Below are positions 9,538 to 19,030 of a DNA stretch of 64,000 nt, in pieces. The stretch lies in the NCBI RefSeq assembly GCF_004153455.1, contig NZ_SDQE01000007.1, positions 124,001 to 188,000 on the forward strand. The letters are read 5' to 3'. The notes beneath the pieces were generated by a model. That model saw only the letters and a program-made list of their open reading frames with translations, was not told the origin of the DNA and made no database searches. Positions within the stretch are counted from its first letter, which is position 1. Each line of letters starts with the position of its first letter. The stretch comes from Allopusillimonas ginsengisoli (GTDB taxonomy: Bacteria; Pseudomonadota; Gammaproteobacteria; Burkholderiales; Burkholderiaceae_B). The translations under genes were made by a program, and so were the position numbers.

Positions 9538-10335
9538 TCAGCTGATTGCAGAAGGGAGGTTATCCCACGCCGCCAGGTATTCTTGCCAATGCGCCGCATC
9601 GCTATCCCGCAGCGTGTCCCGCACCAAAGCGACCTCGGACTCGTAGGCAACACGATCGAGCTCACCGCGCAACAGGCGGAACCGGCAATAGACCAACCAC
9701 GTATTGACCACATCGGTTTCGCAATACGCCCGGACCTCGTCTGCCTTGCCTTCTGACCAGGCCCGCCACACCTGGCCTCCATCCATGCCAAGCTTGCCCG
9801 GAAAGCCACACAGTTTGGCCAGATCGTCCATCGGTGCGTTGGCGCGCCCGTTGTATTTGGCTAGTACATCCATCAGATCGACATGGCGATTATGGTATCG
9901 GCTGATGTAGTTGTTGAACTTGAAGTCGCGGTCATCTTCACCCATATCCCAATACCGGGGCGCGGGAATGCCGTGAATGAGACTGCGATAATGCAACACA
10001 GGCAGGTCGAAGCCGGATCCATTCCAGCTGACGAGCCTGGGCGTGTAGCGCTCTATGGTCTTGAAAAAACCCGAAAGCAGTACAGGTTCGGGATCATCCG
10101 CGCTGCCCAGTGTCTTGACCCGAAACCCCTGATCGTCGCGAAAAACACAGCCGACGACCGCGACCTTATGCAGATGCAAGGGCAAAAAGTCGTTCCCATG
10201 CGATTCGAGGCGCGCAGCAATCGCCGCCTCGATAATCTCGGTATCGGACATGTCCGGCCCCCATTGGGGGTTCAACCGGCGCAGGCCGTCTGCGTCAGGT
10301 ATGGTTTCGAGATCAAAGACCAGAACCGGCGTCAT
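9538..10335 (-). CDS. DEDDy 3'-5' exonuclease (PolB-like)
   Basis: A 265-residue predicted 3'-5' exonuclease related to the proofreading domain of family B DNA polymerases. The three exonuclease motifs are visible: ExoI VFDLETIPD (Asp and Glu), ExoII SWNGSGFDLPVL, and ExoIII YCETD with the Tyr-x3-Asp arrangement of the DEDDy class. No polymerase domain is attached. Its ATG overlaps the nlpD stop by four bases, so it is the last gene of surE-pcm-nlpD-exo and probably translationally coupled. Substrate (DNA or RNA) is not evident. Confidence 0.85.
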   Translation of the reverse strand: MTPVLVFDLETIPDADGLRRLNPQWGPDMSDTEIIEAAIAARLESHGNDFLPLHLHKVAVVGCVFRDDQGFRVKTLGSADDPEPVLLSGFFKTIERYTPRLVSWNGSGFDLPVLHYRSLIHGIPAPRYWDMGEDDRDFKFNNYISRYHNRHVDLMDVLAKYNGRANAPMDDLAKLCGFPGKLGMDGGQVWRAWSEGKADEVRAYCETDVVNTWLVYCRFRLLRGELDRVAYESEVALVRDTLRDSDAAHWQEYLAAWDNLPSAIS

Positions 10336-11144
10336 CGGGTAGGCAGGTAGGAAAGCGGGTTGACCGGCGTACCGCGACGGCGAATCTCGAAGTGCAATCG
10401 TGGGGAACTGGTGTCCGTTTGCCCCAGGGCTGCGATCTTGTCGCCTTTCTTGACCTGTTGCCCCGTTTTGACCAGCAACTGGTCATTGTGCGCGTAGGCG
10501 GTTACGAACCCGTCGCCATGGCCGAGCAGAATGAGATTGCCCAAGCCACGAACACCGTTGCCGGCATACATCACATTGCCATCGGCAGCGGCATAGACCG
10601 GATTGCCGATAGTCCCTGAAATATCTATGCCTTTGGTGTTGGTGTTGAAACTTTGGATGATATCTCCGGACGCAGGCCAACCCCAACTGATCAGATTGGA
10701 GTCGCTGGCCCGGGCGGTCGCGGTCGGTTCGGCCGGCGTCACAGGGGTGACCGGCAGCGGCGTGGCGGTGCCACTATCCGGCGCGGGGGCCGGGGCGGTG
10801 GGCGCAGGGCCAGCGCTGTCCAGACGAAGCTGCTGACCGACACGCAGCACGTTGCTATTGCCGATATTGTTCAACCGAGCCAGCTCGCCAACGTCCATGT
10901 TGTTGGCGGTAGCGATCTTGTACAGCGTATCGCCCGGCTGTACGGTATACATGGCGCCCGTGGCCGCCTGCGAAGCGCCGGCTTGGCCGTCAGACAGGTC
11001 GGTGATCGGTGCACGCGTCTTGGAGGCGCATCCTGCCAGCAGCGCCGCAGAAACCAAAACGACCAGCGCAAGACTGCGTAATGCCGGCCTGGAATTGTTA
11101 TTTAATGTCAAAGTCACGTCAGACGTTGCAGTCTCCGCGTGCAT
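10332..11144 (-). CDS. nlpD: NlpD-like lipoprotein, amidase activator
   Basis: A 270-residue lipoprotein. The signal peptide ends in the lipobox LLAGC (Cys39), then comes a LysM domain (YTVQPGDTLYKIATANN to VGQQLRL, about residues 66-109), a Pro/Ala/Thr linker and a LytM (M23) domain. The metal site is degenerate: the first motif reads KGIDI and the HLH motif reads RLHFE, so it should be a non-catalytic amidase activator like E. coli NlpD, which stimulates AmiC during septal peptidoglycan splitting. An AGGAGAG Shine-Dalgarno sequence precedes the start. It lies 15 bases after pcm and overlaps the exonuclease gene. Confidence 0.9.
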   Translation of the reverse strand: MHAETATSDVTLTLNNNSRPALRSLALVVLVSAALLAGCASKTRAPITDLSDGQAGASQAATGAMYTVQPGDTLYKIATANNMDVGELARLNNIGNSNVLRVGQQLRLDSAGPAPTAPAPAPDSGTATPLPVTPVTPAEPTATARASDSNLISWGWPASGDIIQSFNTNTKGIDISGTIGNPVYAAADGNVMYAGNGVRGLGNLILLGHGDGFVTAYAHNDQLLVKTGQQVKKGDKIAALGQTDTSSPRLHFEIRRRGTPVNPLSYLPTR

Positions 11145-11159
11145 AAGGCTCTCCTGTTC

Positions 11160-12098
11160 TTAGTACGGCTGTACCCCAGAGCGCAGCGGCACAAAACGCA
11201 CTGACTCGAGCTCAACACGGCGCCAATTGGCAGCGCCCGTACGCTCGATAAGAATCAATCGTTGTGCCGTCGTGCCTTCTGGAGCAATCAAACGGCCCCC
11301 AATGGCAAGCTGTTCCAGCAATCCTTGGGGAATTTTAATACCAGCAGCAGCAACGACGATCGCGTCGAAAGGTGCCACGCCGGGTAATCCTGCCATGCCA
11401 TCTCCGTATATCAGCCGCACACGCGCCATGAGCCTGAGCGCCCTGAGACGATCGCGAGCTGGTTCGTAGAGCCCCCGAATACGTTCGATAGCATGGACCT
11501 CTTTGACAAACTGGGCGAGTACGGCTGTTTGGTAGCCGCAACCCGCACCCACTTCCAGTACTTTAACCGGAACTCGATTTTCGCACACGGCGGCGATCAT
11601 GCGCGCCACCACCCACGGTTGGGAGATCGTCTGGCCATGCCCGATAGGCAATGCGGCATCTTCGTAGGCGCGGCTGGCAAGCCCTTCGTCTACAAAAATG
11701 TGACGTGGAACCGCCTGCATGGCGTTGAGCACGCGCTCATCCTGAATGCCTTGCCTGCGCAGCCGCTCGATCATGCTGGCGCGCAGGCGGTCGGAATTGA
11801 GCCCGAGATTGCCAGCGGCGCGGCTTGTAACGCCTTGAACCGCCTGGCGCACCGCGCTGGCGCCGTGACGGGGATGCGCTCCCGGGACTGCACCGATATG
11901 ACGGGCACCTGAAGCGGCATCCACTGTCCGCGTCGGTTTGCTGCGCTGCGCAATATTGCTGTTTTCTGTTTCCAGCTGCCCCGCCTTGACGATGCGTGTA
12001 TTGCTGTTGCTTGCAGACACGCCGCCGCCCAGCCTGGAATGTCCGAAACGGTTGCGAGTGCCAGTGGCAAAAGGCGAAGGTGCTACGGGTTTGCGCAT
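11160..12098 (-). CDS. pcm: Protein-L-isoaspartate O-methyltransferase
   Basis: A 312-residue enzyme that methylates L-isoaspartyl residues to start repair of aged proteins. The catalytic core (about residues 100-312) has [31 protein letters not shown] and the SAM motif [16 protein letters not shown], all characteristic of Pcm. About 95 residues precede the core compared with E. coli Pcm (208 residues). This N-terminal part is Ser/Ala/Arg-rich and looks disordered; long versions are known in Burkholderiales. The start overlaps the end of surE by 16 bases. A downstream start near the core cannot be excluded. Confidence 0.9.
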   Translation of the reverse strand: MRKPVAPSPFATGTRNRFGHSRLGGGVSASNSNTRIVKAGQLETENSNIAQRSKPTRTVDAASGARHIGAVPGAHPRHGASAVRQAVQGVTSRAAGNLGLNSDRLRASMIERLRRQGIQDERVLNAMQAVPRHIFVDEGLASRAYEDAALPIGHGQTISQPWVVARMIAAVCENRVPVKVLEVGAGCGYQTAVLAQFVKEVHAIERIRGLYEPARDRLRALRLMARVRLIYGDGMAGLPGVAPFDAIVVAAAGIKIPQGLLEQLAIGGRLIAPEGTTAQRLILIERTGAANWRRVELESVRFVPLRSGVQPY

Positions 12099-12841
12099 AG
12101 GGGCTCCGCCCAGTCGCGCACCAAGTCCAGCTGATCGTAATGGGTAAGATCGAAGCGCAGCGGAGTGATGGAAACCGCGTTCTGTTCAATGGCACCAAAA
12201 TCGGTGTCGGCCGACGAATCGGACACGCTGCCCACTGGCCCGATCCAATAGACAGGATCGCCGTACGGCGTTTTGGTTTTGACCACAGGCTCGGAAGGGT
12301 GCCGCTTGCCCAGACGCGTTACGCGAATTTCCTGGATGGCCTGGACAGGTACGGCGGGAATATTGACGTTCAGCAAAAAATGGCCGGTGAGGGGTTCGCT
12401 GGTTTGACGCTCAACCACCTTGCGGGCGATCTCGGCGGCGGATTCGATATGCTCCCAGCCCTTGCGTACCAGCGAAAACGCAATCGACGGAATGCCGAAC
12501 AGATAGCCTTCGGTTGCCGCAGCGACTGTGCCGGAGTACAGGGTATCCTCGCCCATGTTGGCTCCATTGTTGATGCCTGATACGACCAGATCCGGGCGAA
12601 AATCGAGCAACCCCGTCAGTGCGATATGCACGCAGTCGGACGGCGTACCGTTGACGTAGTAAAAGCCATTGCTGGCCTGCCTCACCCACAAAGGCCTATT
12701 CAGCGTCAGTGAATTCGAAGACCCGCTGCAATTGGTTTCGGGCGCGACCACCGTGACATCGCCCAGCCCTTTCAGGGCACCCACCAGGGCTTCGAGCCCC
12801 GGGGCGTTATAGCCATCATCATTGGATACCAGTATGCGCAT
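12083..12841 (-). CDS. surE: 5'/3'-nucleotidase SurE
   Basis: A 252-residue nucleotidase that dephosphorylates nucleoside monophosphates and short polyphosphate. The start at 12841 gives [19 protein letters not shown], with the metal-binding Asp-Asp at residues 8-9; upstream in-frame codons are not family-like. Other signatures are [28 protein letters not shown] and [20 protein letters not shown], which carries the metal-binding Asn. Length equals E. coli SurE. It heads surE-pcm-nlpD-exonuclease and is divergent from plsY. Confidence 0.96.
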   Translation of the reverse strand: MRILVSNDDGYNAPGLEALVGALKGLGDVTVVAPETNCSGSSNSLTLNRPLWVRQASNGFYYVNGTPSDCVHIALTGLLDFRPDLVVSGINNGANMGEDTLYSGTVAAATEGYLFGIPSIAFSLVRKGWEHIESAAEIARKVVERQTSEPLTGHFLLNVNIPAVPVQAIQEIRVTRLGKRHPSEPVVKTKTPYGDPVYWIGPVGSVSDSSADTDFGAIEQNAVSITPLRFDLTHYDQLDLVRDWAEPLCANP

Positions 12842-12978
12842 TGCCCTTCCAGGAAAACTCAACCGAACGTAGCGAATTGTACCCGGTCGTTTTGGTATTT
12901 TGGGTTGCACTGGTTAGAATCCTGCTGCACCCTCCAGGAACTCGCAGTTCCCATTGACGCTCTCATAAAACTTCGAAT

Positions 12979-13659
12979 ATGTCCATCATCATCGCGCTTG
13001 CACTTATCGCCGCCTCTTACCTGATCGGCTCTATCCCGTTTGCTGTGGTCGTAAGCCGAGCCATGGGTCTGGCCGATCCCCGCAGCTTTGGGTCACGCAA
13101 CCCGGGCGCCACCAATGTGTTGCGGACAGGCAACAAAACAGCCGCAGCGCTTACTTTGCTGGGCGACGCTGCAAAAGGCTGGCTGGCGGTGTTTCTGGCC
13201 AACCGCCTGAGCGAGCAAGCTCAACTGCCGATGGCGGTTGTCGCACTCTGCGCCGTCGCTGTTTTCCTGGGGCATGTTTTCCCGCTATTTCTGGGCTTCA
13301 AGGGCGGAAAAGGCGTCGCCACGGCACTGGGGGTCTTGGTGGGCATCAACGTGTGGCTCGCCCTGGCTACCGCGGCAACCTGGGCGATCGTCGCGTACGC
13401 TATGCGCTACTCATCGTTGTCGTCCATCTGCGCCGCGATTTTCGCCCCGCTGTTCTATGTACTCGGCGGCAACGTGGCATGGCCGCTCGAGCCATCGCTG
13501 ATGATTGCCATCACCGCCATCAGCATCATCCTGCTGTTCCGCCACAAAGCCAATATCAGCCGCCTGTTGCAAGGAAAAGAAAGCCGTATCGGCGGCGCCG
13601 CTGACAAGCACACACCGCCCCAAAAAACCAAACCCATCCGGCGTGAACGCCACAAATAA
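12979..13659 (+). CDS. plsY: Acyl-phosphate:glycerol-3-phosphate acyltransferase PlsY
   Basis: A 226-residue multi-spanning membrane enzyme that transfers an acyl group from acyl-phosphate to glycerol 3-phosphate, starting phospholipid synthesis. The conserved loops are [27 protein letters not shown] and FKGGKGVAT, which are the three PlsY active-site motifs. The C-terminus adds a basic tail (KQ/R-rich, about residues 200-226). It is divergent from surE and convergent with tsaD. Confidence 0.96.
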   Translation: MSIIIALALIAASYLIGSIPFAVVVSRAMGLADPRSFGSRNPGATNVLRTGNKTAAALTLLGDAAKGWLAVFLANRLSEQAQLPMAVVALCAVAVFLGHVFPLFLGFKGGKGVATALGVLVGINVWLALATAATWAIVAYAMRYSSLSSICAAIFAPLFYVLGGNVAWPLEPSLMIAITAISIILLFRHKANISRLLQGKESRIGGAADKHTPPQKTKPIRRERHK

Positions 13660-13669
13660 GGTCGCACGC

Positions 13670-14734
13670 TCAGGCGTGAGCCTCGCCTTCTGCCCTGCCC
13701 TGGCTTATCTCCTGCAGATCCCACCGTGGCCGCACGGTAAAGGCGTGGTCCCCGCTGGCCAGATCCACCAGGCCAGCCTGCACCCGACAAGCCGCCGCAT
13801 AGGCAATCATCGCGCCATTGTCTGTACATAAATCAAGAGGCGGAAAAAACACCTCGCCACCCATTTTCTTCATGGCCAGGACCAGGCGATCGCGCAACAG
13901 ACGATTCGCGCCGACGCCCCCCGCCACGACCAAGCGCTTGAAGCCAGTCCGCTTCATCGCCTTGAGTGATTTTTCTGCCAGCACATCGACAATGGCGGCT
14001 TGGGTTGCCGCAGCCAGATCGGCCTGTTGTTGTGGCTCCAGATGACCCGAGCGCTTCTCGATCGATTTCAGGCGCGTCAATACCGCAGTTTTCAGACCGC
14101 TGAAGCTGAAATCCAGATCACCGCTATGCAGCATGGGACGAGGCAAATCGAAGCTGGCCGCGTCACCCCGCTCGGCCAACTTGGACAAGGCAGGGCCGCC
14201 AGGATAGCCCAACCCCATCAGTTTCGCTGTTTTGTCGAAGGCTTCGCCCGCCGCATCGTCGAGCGTTTCGCCCAACAACTCATAGGCACCCACTCCGTCG
14301 ACCCGCATCAGTTGTGTATGGCCGCCCGACACCAGCAAGGCAACAAAGGGAAACTGTGGCCTGGGCTCCGCCAGCAGCGGCGATAGGAGATGGCCCTCAA
14401 GATGGTGGATGGGAATGGCCGGCAGGTCACGCGCCCACGCAAAAGACTGGGCCACACTCGCGCCAACCAGCAAGGCCCCGGCCAGGCCTGGCCCGGCCGT
14501 ATAGGCAACGGCATCAATCTGATCCATCGTCAGGCCAGCTTCATCCAGCACCTGCCGGGTGAGCGGCAACACACGCCTGATGTGATCGCGCGAGGCGAGT
14601 TCGGGCACCACGCCGCCATATTCACGGTGCATGGCGATTTGCGTATGCAGTGCATGCGACAGAAGACCTTTTTCTGTACTGACCAGGGCGACACCGGTCT
14701 CGTCGCAGGAGCTTTCAAAACCAATAATATTCAT
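13670..14734 (-). CDS. tsaD: tRNA threonylcarbamoyladenosine transferase TsaD
   Basis: A 354-residue essential enzyme that moves the threonylcarbamoyl group onto A37 of ANN-decoding tRNAs together with TsaB/TsaE. It starts [14 protein letters not shown]; an upstream in-frame GTG at 14740 would add only two residues, and I prefer the ATG because family members begin there. Metal ligands are the HxxxH in HHLEGH (about residues 110-115), and GGHTQL, AGEAFDK and [11 protein letters not shown] are also present. Convergent with plsY (10 bases between stops) and divergent from the permease gene. Confidence 0.97.
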   Translation of the reverse strand: MNIIGFESSCDETGVALVSTEKGLLSHALHTQIAMHREYGGVVPELASRDHIRRVLPLTRQVLDEAGLTMDQIDAVAYTAGPGLAGALLVGASVAQSFAWARDLPAIPIHHLEGHLLSPLLAEPRPQFPFVALLVSGGHTQLMRVDGVGAYELLGETLDDAAGEAFDKTAKLMGLGYPGGPALSKLAERGDAASFDLPRPMLHSGDLDFSFSGLKTAVLTRLKSIEKRSGHLEPQQQADLAAATQAAIVDVLAEKSLKAMKRTGFKRLVVAGGVGANRLLRDRLVLAMKKMGGEVFFPPLDLCTDNGAMIAYAAACRVQAGLVDLASGDHAFTVRPRWDLQEISQGRAEGEAHA

Positions 14735-14835
14735 TGCCACAGTTTACAACCAGCCGCGAAACCGTCTTAGAATCCACTGTGCGTCCCTATCCGGACGTAC
14801 ACAAGAAAAAATCAATGCAATATCGGGGAAGACCT

Positions 14836-16128
14836 ATGCTAGAGCGCCTATTCCAGCTGCAAGCGCACGGAACGACTGTGAGAACGGAAATACTGGCCGG
14901 CCTGACGACGTTCCTGACCATGTCCTACATTATTTTCGTCAATCCTGACATCCTGTCGACAACAGGCATGGACAAGAGCGCCGTGTTTGTCGCCACCTGC
15001 CTTGCCGCGGCGCTGGGCACGCTGATCATGGCCTTTCTCGCCAACTGGCCCATTGGCATGGCGCCGGGCATGGGGCTGAACGCATTCTTTGCCTTCACGG
15101 TGGTGGGCAGCATGGGTTACAGCTGGCAGCAAGCGTTGGGCGCGGTCTTTATTTCGGGCGTGATATTTGTGATTCTGACGGTTACCGGAATCCGTGCCTG
15201 GCTGATTGCCGGCATACCCAAGTCCTTGCGTTCGGCCATCGCTGCGGGGATTGGTCTGTTCCTGGCTATCATTGCCTTGGGTAGCTCGGGCATTGTTGTC
15301 GCCAATCCAGCCACCAAAATCGGGCTGGGCGATCTCACCTCCGCGCCGGCCCTGTTTGCCATGCTGGGCTTTTTCATTATCGCGGGGCTGGATGCGCTGA
15401 AAATACGGGGCGCCATACTTATCGGCATTCTGGTCGTCACAGTGCTCTCCATTCTTACCGGCAACAGCGAATTCTACGGCATCTTTTCTGCGCCCCCCAG
15501 CCTTGCCCCAACGTTTCTGCAGCTCGATATCATGGGCGCCTTGAACACGGGTTTTGTTCATGTCATTCTGGTGTTTGTACTGGTCGAGGTCTTCGATGCG
15601 ACCGGCACCATGATAGGCGTTGCAACCCGCGCCGGACTGATCCAGGAAGGCAAGCCCAATCGCCTGGGCCGCGCGCTGCTGGCAGACAGTTCCGCCATCG
15701 TGGCCGGTTCCTTTCTGGGTACCAGCAGCACAACCGCTTATGTGGAAAGCGCCTCCGGCGTCCAGGCCGGCGGACGCACCGGGCTGACCGCGCTGACCAT
15801 CGCCATCTTGTTTCTGCTGTCGCTGTTTCTGGCCCCGCTGGCTGGCGCAGTACCTGCCTACGCCACTGCGCCAGCCCTCCTCTATGTTGCTGGCCTGATG
15901 CTGCGCGAAATCACGCATATCGACTGGGACGACGTCACCGAGTCGACCCCGGCAGCCTTGACGGCCATTGCCATGCCATTTACCTATTCCATTGCCAACG
16001 GCTTGGCTTTCGGTTTCATCAGTTACGTCGTGCTCAAGGCGGTGACAGGGCGTTTTCGTCAAATTCACTCTGCCACGCTGCTGGTTGCGGTGCTGTTTGT
16101 CATCAAATATGCCTTCTTTCCCGATTGA
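14836..16128 (+). CDS. NCS2/AzgA-type purine permease
   Basis: A 430-residue polytopic inner-membrane permease of the NCS2 family, AzgA-like branch (adenine/guanine/hypoxanthine uptake). The AzgA signatures are TEILAGLTTFLTMSYIIFVNP near the start, GMGLNAFFAFTVV, EVFDATGTMIGVATRAG and SSTTAYVESASGVQAGGRTGLTAL. The start at 14836 has GGGGAAG 8 bases upstream and begins MLERLFQLQAHG, the usual family beginning; longer in-frame starts are unlikely. It is divergent from tsaD. Which purine is carried cannot be told from sequence. Confidence 0.9.
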   Translation: MLERLFQLQAHGTTVRTEILAGLTTFLTMSYIIFVNPDILSTTGMDKSAVFVATCLAAALGTLIMAFLANWPIGMAPGMGLNAFFAFTVVGSMGYSWQQALGAVFISGVIFVILTVTGIRAWLIAGIPKSLRSAIAAGIGLFLAIIALGSSGIVVANPATKIGLGDLTSAPALFAMLGFFIIAGLDALKIRGAILIGILVVTVLSILTGNSEFYGIFSAPPSLAPTFLQLDIMGALNTGFVHVILVFVLVEVFDATGTMIGVATRAGLIQEGKPNRLGRALLADSSAIVAGSFLGTSSTTAYVESASGVQAGGRTGLTALTIAILFLLSLFLAPLAGAVPAYATAPALLYVAGLMLREITHIDWDDVTESTPAALTAIAMPFTYSIANGLAFGFISYVVLKAVTGRFRQIHSATLLVAVLFVIKYAFFPD

Positions 16129-16132
16129 TCGG

Positions 16133-16152
16133 GCAGGCGCCCCGGCGCCTGC
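16133..16152 (+). other. Near-perfect hairpin just after the permease stop
   Basis: GCAGGCGCC and GGCGCCTGC are separated by two bases, starting five bases after the permease stop codon. There is no T-run, so it is not a classical terminator by itself. It may protect the 3' end of the mRNA or act with the terminator at 16200-16232. Confidence 0.5.
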
Positions 16153-16199
16153 ACAAGCTGCTCAAAGACGCTACACTGGTGTTTCAAACTATCAAGAAC

Positions 16200-16232
16200 A
16201 AGCGGCTAATGCGGGCCGCTTTTTCTATTTTT
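16200..16232 (+). terminator. Intrinsic terminator upstream of the thioredoxin gene
   Basis: AAGCGGC and GCCGCTT (7-bp stem, 8-base loop) are followed by the T-rich run TTTTCTATTTTT. It can end transcription of the purine permease gene. It finishes only 10 bases before the thioredoxin ATG (16243) and just before its AGGGG Shine-Dalgarno sequence, so it could also attenuate any transcript that starts upstream for the thioredoxin gene. Confidence 0.75.
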
Positions 16233-16242
16233 AGGGGCATAT

Positions 16243-16626
16243 ATGAGTACCATTGATCTCGACAAAGACAGTTTTCAGTCCGCAATAGAAGATGGTCAGC
16301 CTCTGATCATCGACTTTTGGGCGCCCTGGTGCGGCCCATGCCGCAACTTTGCGCCAGTCTTCGACAGTGCGGCGGAACAACACGGCGATATTACCTTCGC
16401 CAAGGTCAATACCGAGGAGCAGCAGGAACTCGCCGCTGCCTTGAACATACGCTCCATCCCGACACTGATGGTGTTTCGCGAACAGGTACTGCTGTTTTCC
16501 CAGGCTGGCGCGCTTTCGTCATCCCAGCTGGACGAATTGATTGCCCAGGTCAAAGGCCTGGACATGGCCAAGGTACATGCAGAAATCGCCGCGCAAAAGG
16601 ACGAAGACGAGCAACCACCGCAATAA
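16243..16626 (+). CDS. Thioredoxin-family protein
   Basis: A 127-residue cytosolic thioredoxin. The active site WCGPC is at residues 29-33, preceded by LIIDFWAP, and the cis-Pro loop reads RSIPTLMVF. About 18 residues extend beyond the normal thioredoxin fold and end in a charged tail (KDEDEQPPQ). There is no zinc-binding N-terminal domain, so it is not a full TrxC. It probably serves as a general disulfide reductant or a specialised partner. Its Shine-Dalgarno sequence follows a terminator-like hairpin directly. Confidence 0.9.
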   Translation: MSTIDLDKDSFQSAIEDGQPLIIDFWAPWCGPCRNFAPVFDSAAEQHGDITFAKVNTEEQQELAAALNIRSIPTLMVFREQVLLFSQAGALSSSQLDELIAQVKGLDMAKVHAEIAAQKDEDEQPPQ

Positions 16627-16740
16627 TTACCCGGGTAGATGCACGCGCTCACTGCGGGCGCGGAGCCAAATGGCGCATCAACGCCCTGGCCAGGCGTCGG
16701 CATAAACCTGTACAGATTTTCAGGACCAGGACACCATCGC

Positions 16741-17340
16741 TCAGTCTTGCGGCTTGCACTGCCACCGGCCCTGACCCCGCGTCAGATTGGTGAATAGCCT
16801 GGCCAGTTCGGGTTCCTGATCGCGTACGATAGCGAGCTGCCACCGGACGCCAGCCTCATCAAAGGTTTCACCGACCAGGCGCGCGCCCCGTGTCAGCAGA
16901 CGTGTACGCGCCACGGCCATGTCGGCAAAGCCGCAATGGCAATCCACCAGGACTTCATCCACAATTGCTATCTTGTCGGCGCGGCGCAGGCACTGGGCCG
17001 CGGTACCGCCATAAGCGCGAACCAGCCCACCGGCACCGAGCTTGATGCCGCCGAACCAGCGCACGACCAACACCACAATCCGATCGCACTGCAGGCCTTC
17101 TATTGCCTGCAGGATGGGCCGCCCCGCCGTTCCGCCTGGTTCACCATCATCGTTGAAACGGTACGCCTGCCCTATGCGATAGGCCCAGCAGTTGTGCGTG
17201 GCGTCTGGGACACCATACGTGGCAATGAACCGCAAGGCATCCTCGGGGGTTTGCACGCCATCCGCCATGGCCACAAAACGGCTCTTGCGGATGTCCTCCT
17301 GGTGCGTTGCCAGGCCTGCGAGCGTATAGAGCCCCGTCAC
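16741..17340 (-). CDS. yigZ: IMPACT/YigZ family protein
   Basis: A 199-residue protein of the IMPACT/YigZ family. Family motifs are DATHNCWAYRIG, FNDDGEPGGTAGRPIL and VVRWFGGIKLGAGGLVRAYGG. The E. coli and eukaryotic relatives bind translation factors or GCN1 and influence translation control, but the bacterial molecular role is not established. The N-terminal YigZ domain (residues 1-115) is followed by a ferredoxin-like C-terminal domain. It lies 10 bases downstream of ybiT on the same strand. Confidence 0.92.
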   Translation of the reverse strand: MTGLYTLAGLATHQEDIRKSRFVAMADGVQTPEDALRFIATYGVPDATHNCWAYRIGQAYRFNDDGEPGGTAGRPILQAIEGLQCDRIVVLVVRWFGGIKLGAGGLVRAYGGTAAQCLRRADKIAIVDEVLVDCHCGFADMAVARTRLLTRGARLVGETFDEAGVRWQLAIVRDQEPELARLFTNLTRGQGRWQCKPQD

Positions 17341-17350
17341 ACCACCGGCC

Positions 17351-18952
17351 TCAGGCCGCTATGCCCCTGGAAGAGAGATAGTCGTCGTAGCTGCCTTGGT
17401 AATCCAGGATTTGTCCATCGGGCATGATTTCAATCACACGCGTAGCCAGCCCTGATACAAATTCACGGTCGTGCGATACAAACACCAAGGTACCCTTGTA
17501 CAGCTCAAGCGCGAATTGCAGCGACTCTATCGACTCCATGTCCAGGTGGTTTGTAGGTTCGTCCAGCAGCATGATGTTGTGCCGGCCCAGCATCAGGCGC
17601 CCGAAACTCAGGCGGTTTTTTTCGCCGCCCGAAAGCACGCGCACCTCTTTGCTGATTTCATCGCCTGAAAACAGCAGCCTGCCCATGACGGAGCGCATAG
17701 CCTGGTCATCATCGCCCGCCTGCCGGTAATCGGCAAGCCAATCGAACAGGTTTTTGCTGGACTCGAATTGATCCGAGACATCTTGCGCCATGTAGCCCAG
17801 ATCGGCGCTCTCGGACCATTTGACACTGCCGCTGTCGGGCTGGAGATCAAGTGCCAGCATGCGCAGCAAGGTAGTCTTGCCAACGCCATTGGCGCCAATA
17901 ATGGCGACCTTCTGCCCAGCCTCTATCATGGCGGAGAAAGACTTGATGACGGGCTTGTCGTAAGACTTGGAAATGGCTTCTACCGTGACAGCCAGGCGGT
18001 GCAATACCTTGGACTGTTCGAAACGAATATAGGGATTCTGGCGGGACGAAGGCTTGACCTCAACTGCTTCGGCCTTGATGCGATCAATCTGCTTGAGGCG
18101 CGAGGTAGCCTGGCGCGCCTTGGATTTATTGGCAGAGAACCGGCGCACGAAATCCTGCAGTTCCGCAACGCGTTCCTTGGCCTTGGCATTGGCGGCGCTC
18201 AGTCTCTCCCTGGCCTGTGTCGACGCCAGCATATAGTCGTCGTAATTGCCGGGATAGATGCGCAGTTCCCGATAGTCGAGATCGGCCATATGTGTGCACA
18301 CCTGATTCAGGAAGTGCCGATCATGGCTGATGATGATCATTGTGCTCTGGTAGCCGTTGAGCACGTCTTCCAGCCAGCGTATCGTATTGATATCGAGGTT
18401 ATTGGTGGGCTCGTCGAGCAGCAGCACATCCGGATTGGAAAATAGCGCCTGTGCCAGCAATACACGCAGCTTCCAGCCCGGCGCGATCTCGCTCATGGGC
18501 AGGCTGTGCTGCTCCACCGGAAACTCCAGCCCAAGCAACAGCTCCCCGGCCCGGGCCTCGGCCGTATAGCCGTCGTATTCGGCAAACTTGGCCTCAAGGT
18601 CGGCCGCCCGCATGTAGTCTTCTTCCGAGGCATCGGGATTGGCGTAGATGGCGTCCCGTTCGGCCATGACCTGCCACATTTCCTCGTGGCCCATCATCAC
18701 GACATCAAGCACCCGCTCGTCTTCATATGCGAATTGGTCCTGGCGCAGCTTGCCCAGACGCACACCTGGTTCCAGTGAGACGTTGCCTGCACTGGGCTCC
18801 AGGTCGCCACCGATGATTTTCATGAAGGTGGACTTGCCCGATCCGTTGGCGCCGATCAAGCCATAGCGATTGCCTTCGCCGAACTTGACACTGACGTTCT
18901 CGAAGAGCGGTTTGGGACCGAATTGTATGGTTAGGTTCGCAGTGGAGATCAC
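17351..18952 (-). CDS. ybiT: ABC-F ATPase YbiT
   Basis: A 533-residue ABC-F protein with two ATP-binding domains and no membrane segments; such proteins act on the ribosome. Domain 1 has GANGSGKST (residues 34-42) and [11 protein letters not shown]; domain 2 has GANGVGKTT and [17 protein letters not shown]. The linker region has [12 protein letters not shown] and [12 protein letters not shown], which match YbiT rather than EttA, Uup or YheS. It precedes yigZ. A 7-bp inverted repeat lies 27-46 bases upstream of its start. Confidence 0.94.
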   Translation of the reverse strand: MISTANLTIQFGPKPLFENVSVKFGEGNRYGLIGANGSGKSTFMKIIGGDLEPSAGNVSLEPGVRLGKLRQDQFAYEDERVLDVVMMGHEEMWQVMAERDAIYANPDASEEDYMRAADLEAKFAEYDGYTAEARAGELLLGLEFPVEQHSLPMSEIAPGWKLRVLLAQALFSNPDVLLLDEPTNNLDINTIRWLEDVLNGYQSTMIIISHDRHFLNQVCTHMADLDYRELRIYPGNYDDYMLASTQARERLSAANAKAKERVAELQDFVRRFSANKSKARQATSRLKQIDRIKAEAVEVKPSSRQNPYIRFEQSKVLHRLAVTVEAISKSYDKPVIKSFSAMIEAGQKVAIIGANGVGKTTLLRMLALDLQPDSGSVKWSESADLGYMAQDVSDQFESSKNLFDWLADYRQAGDDDQAMRSVMGRLLFSGDEISKEVRVLSGGEKNRLSFGRLMLGRHNIMLLDEPTNHLDMESIESLQFALELYKGTLVFVSHDREFVSGLATRVIEIMPDGQILDYQGSYDDYLSSRGIAA

Positions 18953-18978
18953 AGGGATGTATTCGCGTTAAGTAGTCA

Positions 18979-18998
18979 GTTAAACAGATAAGTTTAAC
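18979..18998. promoter_or_regulatory. Palindrome upstream of ybiT
   Basis: GTTAAAC-AGATAA-GTTTAAC is a perfect 7-bp inverted repeat with a 6-base spacer in the 78 bases between the ldcA stop and the ybiT start. It has no T-run suited to termination on either strand. It is placed where a repressor could cover the ybiT promoter; no binding protein is known. Confidence 0.45.
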
Positions 18999-19030
18999 AA
19001 GCCGCGCGCAACCCTGCTGGCACCTGCAGT

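Noticed and set aside
14848-16068. A 406-codon open frame antisense to the purine permease gene
   Set aside because: Composition is low-complexity (Gln, Asn, His, Gly-rich), no family motif is seen, and the opposite strand is an intact NCS2 permease with all signatures. It is a shadow of the permease codon bias.
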